From assembly GCA_013813765.1 (NCBI GenBank), contig JACCRC010000559.1:31324-95323 (forward strand): DNA of 64,000 nt, in the 5' to 3' direction. The translations under genes and the position numbers were made by a program. The first letter of the stretch is position 1. Each line of letters begins with the position of its first letter. The stretch is from Deltaproteobacteria bacterium. Lineage in GTDB: Bacteria > Myxococcota_A > Polyangia > Haliangiales > Haliangiaceae. Under the pieces are notes generated by a model. The model saw only the letters and a program-made list of their open reading frames with translations. It searched no databases and was not told where the DNA came from. Below are positions 55,645 to 64,000 of the stretch, in pieces.

Positions 55645-57324
55645 GTGCCTGAAGGGGATCTCTCCGGCGCCGTCCTCGACGGTCGCTACAAGGTGCTCGA
55701 GGCCGTCGCGCAGGGTGCGATGGGGATCGTGTATCGCGGGGAGCGCCTGAAGCTCGGCAAGATCGTCGCGATCAAGGTCCTGCACGACGAGCTGCCGAAC
55801 GAGCTGTCGAGTCGCAAGCGGTTCGAGCTCGAGGCGATGGCGATGGCGAAGCTCGAGCATCCGAACTGCGCGGCGGTGCTCGATGTCGGCACGCACGAGG
55901 GCAAGCCGTACGTGGTGATGGACTTCATCAGCGGCATGGACCTCAAGCAGGTGATCGACCAGGGCCCGGTGCCGGCGGCGCGTGCGATCGAGATCGTGAA
56001 GCAGGTGCTGTCCGGGATCGCGCACGCGCACGAGCTCGGGATCATCCACCGCGACATCAAGCCCGCGAACATCATCCTGTCGCAGAAGGTCGGCCTCGGC
56101 GACCACGTGAAGATCCTCGACTTCGGTCTCGCGCGGCTGACGCAGGAGAGCCAGACGTCGAAGCTGACGTCCGGAATCGTCGTCGGAACACCGGCGTACA
56201 TGGCCCCCGAGCAGATCCGCGGCACGCAGATCGATTCGCGCTGCGATCTGTACGCGTGTGGCGTGCTGCTGATGGAGCTGCTCACCGGCAAGAAGCCGTT
56301 TCACTCGCTGCGCGACGATCCGATGGAGGTCGTCTCGATGCACCTGAAGCAGGCGCCCCCGACCCTGGCGGAGCTCCTGCCCGGCACCGAGTTCGGCGAG
56401 CTCGAGGAGATCGTCGCGAAGGCGCTGAAGAAGAGCGCGCCCGAGCGCTACCAGACGGCGACCGAGTTCGTCGCTGCGCTCGAGGCGGCGGAGAAGGCGC
56501 AGGCCGTCGAGGCGATCAGCGCATCGATGATGATCCCGTCCGGCGGGACGCAGCTCGGCGTGCCGGTGGTGTCGCCTTCGCTATCGATCCCGCAGTCGGC
56601 CCAGAGCCAGCCGTACGGCGCCGCGATGCCGACCTTGCCGAGCGGACAGGCGCCGGTGCCCAGCGCGCCGTATCCCGCGTTCTCCGAGCACACCGAGGGC
56701 GGTCAACCCGCCGCCATGAGGCCGAGCAAGCCCGCGAATCCCGACGGTCTTCCGTTCACCCGCAAGCAGCTCGCGATCGGCGGCGGTGGCATCTTGCTCC
56801 TCGTGATCATCATCGCCCTGGTGGCGAGCGGCGGCGGCAAGCCATCGACCGCGCCGGCGAAGTCGGACGCGTCGGTCGCGACCGGCTCGAACGAGATCGA
56901 GATGGAGCCCAGCAACGCGGGCGGCCCGCAGAAGGTCCTGAAGCGCGCGGAGGATCTCGTCGCGAACGGCGAGCGCGAGGCGGCCATCGACACGCTGGCG
57001 AAGGCGCGCGCGGTGTACCCGGACAGCGCCGAGATCCCGTACATGGCCGGCAAGCTCTACTTCGGGAAGCTGTGGTGGACCGACGGCCTCAAGAACTTCC
57101 GGGACGCCGTCCGGATCGAGCCTCGCTACAAGACCGATCCCGAGCTCATCAAGCTGGTCCTGAAGGGGTTCATCACGACGCCCTCGTACAACGACGAGCT
57201 GGCGGCGTTCCTCCGCAACGAGATCGGCGAGCCGGCGGTTTCGTACCTGGAAGAGACCGCCCGGGACCACCCGAACGCCACGATCCGATCCCGCGCGAAG
57301 TCCGAGCTCGGCCGCTTTCGGTAG
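55645..57324 (+). CDS. Membrane-bound serine/threonine protein kinase with TPR-like tail
   Basis: 559 residues from GTG 55645 (PEGDLSGAVLDGRYKVLEAVAQGAMG). The kinase domain is complete: VAIKVL, IIHRDIKPANI, ILDFGLARL, GTPAYMAPEQ. A Pro/Ser-rich linker leads to one transmembrane helix (LAIGGGGILLLVIIIALVAS, about 375-394) and a C-terminal helical repeat region like TPRs (AIDTLAKARAVYPDSAEIPYMAGKLYFG). It is a typical myxobacterial PASTA-less kinase. Confidence 0.92.
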   Translation: MPEGDLSGAVLDGRYKVLEAVAQGAMGIVYRGERLKLGKIVAIKVLHDELPNELSSRKRFELEAMAMAKLEHPNCAAVLDVGTHEGKPYVVMDFISGMDLKQVIDQGPVPAARAIEIVKQVLSGIAHAHELGIIHRDIKPANIILSQKVGLGDHVKILDFGLARLTQESQTSKLTSGIVVGTPAYMAPEQIRGTQIDSRCDLYACGVLLMELLTGKKPFHSLRDDPMEVVSMHLKQAPPTLAELLPGTEFGELEEIVAKALKKSAPERYQTATEFVAALEAAEKAQAVEAISASMMIPSGGTQLGVPVVSPSLSIPQSAQSQPYGAAMPTLPSGQAPVPSAPYPAFSEHTEGGQPAAMRPSKPANPDGLPFTRKQLAIGGGGILLLVIIIALVASGGGKPSTAPAKSDASVATGSNEIEMEPSNAGGPQKVLKRAEDLVANGEREAAIDTLAKARAVYPDSAEIPYMAGKLYFGKLWWTDGLKNFRDAVRIEPRYKTDPELIKLVLKGFITTPSYNDELAAFLRNEIGEPAVSYLEETARDHPNATIRSRAKSELGRFR

Positions 57325-57956
57325 CGCGTCGCGTCACTCCGGAAAAACTGCCTAAAATCTGGGCGGGATCTCCTCGGGCAAACCCTCCTTCTAGACACCA
57401 CTCCGGACGGCGCCGCAAATTTTTTTCTGCGGGGATCTTCCCGGTAACTCAGCGCGTCAATTCACCGTTTCTGGATTGCCCACAGCGTTGTCCACAGCCC
57501 AAAACAACGACTGAAAATCCCTCAACAATCGGATCCGCGTCCACCCTCAATCCACCCTCAATCCACAACTACTCCACGTGGATATCGCACTTCGGCACAC
57601 ACTATGGGTAGGACCAGCTCCCGGTTGACCCACCAAATCTAGTGGCGCTTTTTCTTGCCCCCTAACTGGGCCCTCAGTAAAAGGGAACTCCGCCGCGATT
57701 GTCTCGATGGTCACAGCAGGTAACGCATTCCGTCACGAAGCAGCGCCGAAGCTGACGTCAGCCCCGCCTGCTAGCAGTACCCGCCAGAAGTCAGCCATCA
57801 GTCACCGCAGCGATTAGCGTTTAGGGTCGAGTTTCTTAGGGGTTACAGGCAGTTGGTTGGACTGCCAATGGGTGTTCTACGCCCGCGATCAGACCCCGGA
57901 TCAATCATTTCCACACACCGCCGTACCGCGCACCGATCGTTCAACAGGAGGGGTTC
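57325..57956. promoter_or_regulatory. 632-bp leader of nrdJ with DnaA-box-like sites
   Basis: No ORF is convincing here. DnaA-box-like sequences are TTGCCCACA (57476-57484) and TTGTCCACA (57488-57496). Four TCCAC cores follow at exact 11-bp spacing (57540, 57551, 57562, 57573). The last is part of the 10-bp palindrome TCCACGTGGA (57573-57582). A small CCGCA/TGCGG hairpin with a T7 loop lies at 57413-57432. I see neither a B12-box nor an NrdR box. The remainder, 57600-57945, shows nothing I can name. Confidence 0.6.

Positions 57957-57959
<3 letters not shown>
57946..57959 (+). promoter_or_regulatory. Strong ribosome binding site of nrdJ
   Basis: AGGAGGGG, 3 nt before the ATG at 57957, is the strongest Shine-Dalgarno match in the window and fixes the start. 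It suggests high expression. Confidence 0.75.
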
Positions 57960-60872
<2,913 letters not shown>

Positions 60873-60902
60873 TCACTCGCTAGAGCTACAACTCGCGACA
60901 GG

Positions 60903-60932
60903 CCCGCTGACCAGAAAGTCAGCGGGTCGTTT
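60903..60932 (+). terminator. Rho-independent-type terminator after nrdJ
   Basis: Perfect 9-bp stem CCCGCTGAC (60903-60911) and GTCAGCGGG (60918-60926), loop CAGAAA, followed by TCGTTT. It lies 30 bp after the nrdJ stop. Confidence 0.8.
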
Positions 60933-61044
60933 GCATTGTTAACACGTATCCGAGCGATCCCGGGCAGTGCGAAAGCAGTTGCCTTGGCGCTCTCATGCGC
61001 TTAGATCGCTCGCAAGGTGGGCGTGCGTGCACGAGGGACGGTAG

Positions 61045-61319
61045 ATGAAGGTTATCGATGCCCTAAACGAAACCTACGATCGCGCCTACGCCGACCCAGA
61101 TCGGTTCGAAAACTCGCGAGACTCGACAGCGCCACGCTCGCTCAGCACTTCGAGCTACAGAAGGCGCTCCGCGCTCTATTTGGTAAGGGGGAAGCGGTGT
61201 CCCCGTCGATCGGGGATCACCCAGATTATCTGCATCTGAAGAACAACCGCCAACGAGAGTACGGTGCGATCACAAAGCTCTTTCTCGACATGGAAGGGTC
61301 TACGCGGCTTGGACTACTG
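61045..61319 (+). pseudogene. Truncated, frameshifted class III nucleotidyl cyclase relic
   Basis: ATG 61045 opens MKVIDALNETYDRAYADPDRFE. The frame then shifts at an A4 run (61109-61112). The next frame continues KLARLDSATLAQHFELQKAL, then SPSIGDHPDYLHLKNNRQREYG and TKLFLDMEGSTRLGLL. One extra A would restore the reading. DMEGSTRL matches the D-x-x-G-S-T-R-L start of class III cyclase domains. Similarity stops where the K+-channel relic begins, so the catalytic domain is lost. Confidence 0.6.
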
Positions 61320-61385
61320 CTTCTTCCGGTTCACTTCGTCGATGAAGCCACTAGAAAGGATGCCGACTGGGAGTCGCCAACGCGT
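61314..61385 (-). pseudogene. K+-channel C-terminal relic, copy 1
   Basis: On the minus strand the segment reads LPVGILSSGFIDEVNRKKQ and then a stop, matching copy 2 at 63735-63875. The differences are nearly all in third codon positions, as expected for once-coding DNA. Two extra bases upstream break the frame. PVGILSSGF resembles the end of the S6 helix of voltage-gated K+ channels. Confidence 0.55.
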
Positions 61386-61429
61386 AGCGGCCGCAGATCA
61401 TACAAACTGTACGGCAGTGCGCTTGGCGT

Positions 61430-63520
61430 CTAGCGCTCCGCGGAACAACCGGCGATCCCACCGTGATGGGAGCAGCAACCCTGGTGGTTGCCTCCGCACG
61501 TGCACGATGGCGAGAGCGCACCATCGCGACAGAGAAGGGGCGAGCTGCTCCACTCAGCACGCTTCTCGGCGCGTATCCGTGCGGCCTCGCGCTGCTGAGC
61601 TCGTCGCTCCTCCGCGCGAGCCTTAGCGTCTTCAACCGCCTGCTGACGAGCCCGCTGTCGCGCCTCGGTCCGCTCCAGCGCCTCTGCAATCGCGGTTTGC
61701 TTCTTCTGCTCGGACCGAGCGCGTGCCAAGGCCGACGCTCGCTCGCGTTCGCCTGGGATGGCTGTCTGACTGTATCGTCTCCAGTCAGACCACAGGCGTA
61801 CCGAGTCTTCGAGCAGCTCAACACGCCTTGAGGCATCGGCGGTGACCTGCGCTGTCTTCTCGTTCAACCCGGCCTTGTGCGCCAAGCTTGAGATATGAAT
61901 CGCACGAGACGCTGCTGCATCTGGACCGAAACCCTCCGATTGTAGCTTCGCAACAAGAGCATCCACACAAGGCGAGTCTTGAGCGTCAGCGCAGTGCTTC
62001 GCTTGCCTCTGCAGTATCGAAGCTCGTAGCCTTTGCACCAAAGGATTCGCACTCTCGGACACTGTGAATCCGCCGAAGAGGCGCTCCGCCTCTGCGGTGT
62101 CACCAAGACCGACGGCTCTCTCTACGTCGCTTCGCAAAAGGTCGAAGATCCGTGTTCGCGCGAGCGCCGAGATTGCGGACACCGGCCGAAGCTGCTCCGC
62201 AAGCATCTGTGCTTGGTCGACGTTCATCGACGCAGCAATCCGCGCGTTCAGCAGCTCGTTCCAAGCGTCCGCGGGATTCCCCAGTGCTTCGATCTCGTTC
62301 GCCGCCGCTGCGAAGTCCCCGGTGGCGACCAGTCTCGACGCATGACTAGCAGTTGGTCGTGCGAGGAAGGCCGAGACTCCTGCAGCTAACAGTAGGCCCC
62401 CCAATATAGCGCCCGGAACTTTCGACGGTCGACCGAGTGAACGGCGCGCTACCAACCATACGAGCGACGCGGCGCAGAGCACCGCGCTGCACGCCATGAC
62501 TCCCGAACTAGGGGTGGCGTAGAAGCGACTGCGCGCGAAGTAGAAAATGAAGAACGCACCGAGCAGCGTTGCAAGGCCGAACCCCAGCACCTTGAGTTGG
62601 AAAGAGCGTTTACGGAGCGCGTCGACGTCGGGGGAGTGCACGCCCATACGACGGCCCCTGAATGAGACCGACCCTTCGCGCCTGCCGACCGAATAGCGGA
62701 CCTCGGCGTTCGGTATCTCAAGGATCGTCAACGACTGCGCCTGCACCCGCTCACCGGGCGCTAGCCGTGGGGACAGGCGCGGCCACAACTCGTCCGCCCA
62801 GTCGCGAAGCTCGTGGGCCACATCTCGTGGGCTAACTGCCATGCCTTCGACTGCACCAAGGACGTGCGCATCGTCCCCGATCTTCTCGAGAGGCACGTCA
62901 ACACCGTCCTGCGCCCATGGGAAACCACCAGCCGCCGTCCCGTCAGGTTCGACCTGTACGTCGAAGCGTCGTGTCTCGATCAGTTCGGCCCACGCTTCGA
63001 CCGACTTGGCGCCGTCGCACTCACCGCATGTAGCGAGGCCCTTTGTCGAACAGTCGGTACACGCTCGCTGGCCGCTGCCCCTGCACGATCTGCACTTGAT
63101 CGACTTTCCGGTCTTCTCACTTTGTCCGGAACCCGAGCCGCGGCAGCCGTAGCACCGCACTCGATGCGAACCTCCACAGGTCTGGCAGGCAGCTTTCGCC
63201 TTGCCGGCGCACGTTGGGCAGACCTCGACATGGATCGATCGCTCTCGGAGTTCGATCGCATTCGTATCCCAGAGGTCGCCTTCGAAGGTTCGCTTGGGGC
63301 TGGTTGGCTTTGCCTTCGGTTCAGCGGGACGGCTACAACGCCTAACCGAGCGAAGGTGCACAGTCGATACTAGTCGAGCCACGCGGACTCGAGTAACCAC
63401 CGGCCGCGGCGCTAGGAGCTCCGGCGTCGAAAACAGCGGCTGGCACCACGCCTGGAACGCGCGTAGCGCAGCCGCGCGTAGTTCATCGTCCGAAACCCTC
63501 CCGGCCTCACCCCACCGCAT
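61430..63520 (-). CDS. Zinc-finger/membrane protein with DnaJ-like cysteine domain, unknown function
   Basis: 696 residues. Residues 101-168 carry six CxxC pairs with DnaJ-like CRGSG spacing. Three hydrophobic helices follow at about 310-335, 345-365 and 375-395, then a helical repeat region (about 400-560) and a charged coiled coil (ARSEQKKQTAIAEALERTEARQRARQQ). The C-terminus LLCRDGALSPSCTC...GCCSHHGGIAGC resembles a DUF3761-type Cys/His module. Codon use is less biased than in the core genes. It lies between two K+-channel relics. Confidence 0.75.
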   Translation of the reverse strand: MRWGEAGRVSDDELRAAALRAFQAWCQPLFSTPELLAPRPVVTRVRVARLVSTVHLRSVRRCSRPAEPKAKPTSPKRTFEGDLWDTNAIELRERSIHVEVCPTCAGKAKAACQTCGGSHRVRCYGCRGSGSGQSEKTGKSIKCRSCRGSGQRACTDCSTKGLATCGECDGAKSVEAWAELIETRRFDVQVEPDGTAAGGFPWAQDGVDVPLEKIGDDAHVLGAVEGMAVSPRDVAHELRDWADELWPRLSPRLAPGERVQAQSLTILEIPNAEVRYSVGRREGSVSFRGRRMGVHSPDVDALRKRSFQLKVLGFGLATLLGAFFIFYFARSRFYATPSSGVMACSAVLCAASLVWLVARRSLGRPSKVPGAILGGLLLAAGVSAFLARPTASHASRLVATGDFAAAANEIEALGNPADAWNELLNARIAASMNVDQAQMLAEQLRPVSAISALARTRIFDLLRSDVERAVGLGDTAEAERLFGGFTVSESANPLVQRLRASILQRQAKHCADAQDSPCVDALVAKLQSEGFGPDAAASRAIHISSLAHKAGLNEKTAQVTADASRRVELLEDSVRLWSDWRRYSQTAIPGERERASALARARSEQKKQTAIAEALERTEARQRARQQAVEDAKARAEERRAQQREAARIRAEKRAEWSSSPLLCRDGALSPSCTCGGNHQGCCSHHGGIAGCSAER

Positions 63521-63734
63521 TGCTTCATCATACGCACTGCCCAGTGGCCAAGACTAGCGCTACCCCGCTCATACCCCAGTCTGAGCGCAGGCACGCAGGC
63601 GAGTGGTTTCGCCGAGTCAGCGGCGCATCCCGGTCGTCGTCGTGTGACGCCATGAGTCCTCCCGTGCAGATCCCTCGCGCTTGCGTTGCGGTACACGCAG
63701 TACCGCGCCCGACGAAAGCACGCGATGGACAAGA
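63521..63734. other. Non-coding spacer in the decayed region
   Basis: 214 bp between the start of the zinc-finger gene and the second channel relic. Frames are open but show no family resemblance. It presumably contains the promoter of the zinc-finger gene; no clear -35/-10 pair was seen. Confidence 0.4.
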
Positions 63735-63875
63735 TCAGTCGGGCGCGAGACCACAGTGCGGGCACGGCCGTGCGACGGACCTCGCGTTCTTCCTCCGATT
63801 CACTTCATCGATGAAGCCACTCGAAAGGATGCCGACGGGAAGCGCCAACGCACAGATCCCCACGAAGGCGACCAC
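63735..63875 (-). pseudogene. K+-channel C-terminal relic, copy 2, cut by an insertion sequence
   Basis: The minus strand reads VVAFVGICALALPVGILSSG, then FIDEVNRRKNARSVARPCPHCGLAPD and a stop: the S6 helix and cytoplasmic tail of a voltage-gated K+ channel, with a CPHCG zinc-like tail. The selectivity filter and upstream helices are missing because an IS3-type end starts at 63876. Confidence 0.65.
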
Positions 63876-64000
63876 TGAAGTTGCCCCGGTTCGGTGGACG
63901 GTTCGGGTCTAACGTTCACGCGGCGAGCGCGTAGGTCCTCTCGTACTGCATCGGCGACTTGTAGTCGAGCGCCGAGTGGCGGCGGCGCGGGTTGTAGAAA
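63876..64000 (-). mobile_element. End of an IS3-family insertion sequence (continues past window)
   Basis: The terminal repeat TGAAGTTGCCCCGGTTCGGT begins at 63876, resembling IS3-group ends that start TGAA/TGAC with a C-run. Inside it lies the transposase 3' end. The boundary falls exactly where the channel relic stops. Confidence 0.75.
63916..64000 (-). CDS. IS3-family transposase OrfB, C-terminal end only
   Basis: 28 residues are visible. They contain NPRRRHSALDYKSPMQYE, the conserved C-terminal YN-x-RRRHSALGY-SP pattern of IS3 OrfB (DDE integrase). The start lies beyond base 64000. Confidence 0.88.
   Translation of the reverse strand, partial: FYNPRRRHSALDYKSPMQYERTYALAA

Noticed and set aside
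57590..57615. Possible NrdR box (ACACACTATGGGTA)
   Set aside because: Only one half-site resembles the consensus, and no second box lies at the expected spacing.
57600..57956. Possible cobalamin riboswitch before nrdJ
   Set aside because: I looked for the B12-box and the flanking helices; only partial, scattered matches (e.g. AGTCAGCC near 57790) were found. A covariance model search would be decisive.
60980..61000. Possible sigma-54 site TGGCGCTCTCATGC
   Set aside because: The GG-to-GC spacing is one base short.
63338..63350. Possible integron attC-like site (GCCTAAC) and GTCTAAC near 63907
   Set aside because: No paired GTTRRRY with correct spacing or foldable attC structure was found; the second lies inside the IS end.

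Overview
The window is high-GC DNA with very strong codon bias, and open shadow frames on almost every strand. Lipoproteins with Asp/Ala/Pro-rich linkers after the lipobox, cytoplasmic and membrane Ser/Thr protein kinases, a PilZ-receiver-DUF4388 protein, an MshEN protein and a B12-dependent ribonucleotide reductase together suggest a myxobacterium-like organism (Myxococcota, perhaps a Kofleriaceae/Haliangiales relative). This placement is inferred from gene content, not from a marker gene.

Bases 1-32600 are a large surface-polysaccharide region. From a divergent promoter region near 25.4 kb, a tightly packed minus-strand run of 15 genes extends to 10.1 kb. It encodes an outer-membrane barrel, a Wzc-like tyrosine autokinase, a WbpE/WbpB/WbpD-like set for a 3-acetamido sugar, a methyltransferase, a CDP-hexose branch (RfbF, RfbG, C-methyltransferase, RmlC-like epimerase, CmcI-like enzyme, DegT aminotransferase), the Wzm/Wzt ABC exporter and a WbqC-like protein. 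Glycosyltransferases, methyltransferases and an AsnB-like amidotransferase lie at 1-10 kb. Facing the other way are a UDP-glucuronate-type epimerase and UDP-glucose dehydrogenase (25.5-27.8 kb). A second four-gene WbpB/WbpD/WbpE/glycosyltransferase operon (28.7-32.6 kb) has visibly different codon choice. No OPX (Wza), Wzx or Wzy protein is visible in the window.

Bases 32600-49300 hold mostly housekeeping and envelope genes: two tandem metallo-beta-lactamase-fold hydrolases, D-aminoacyl-tRNA deacylase, an orphan DppB/DppC-like permease pair followed by a Rieske protein, a GNAT enzyme, an M16 peptidase lipoprotein, a POT peptide transporter, a GT-C-like membrane protein, QueC, an MshEN protein, a sigma-54-type promoter in front of two very small ORFs, and lipoproteins.

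Bases 49300-60900 combine cobalamin functions with signalling. They contain a divergent CobT, BtuC/BtuD/BtuF-like uptake genes and the B12-dependent NrdJ. Interleaved are a PilZ/pseudo-receiver/DUF4388 protein, a protein kinase fused to a macro domain, and a membrane kinase. The nrdJ leader carries DnaA-box-like sites, including four TCCAC cores at exact 11-bp spacing.

Bases 60900-64000 are a decaying accessory region. They hold a frameshifted and truncated class III nucleotidyl cyclase relic, two relics of the C-terminus of a K+ channel, a 696-residue zinc-finger/membrane protein between the relics, and the end of an IS3-family element inserted in one channel relic.
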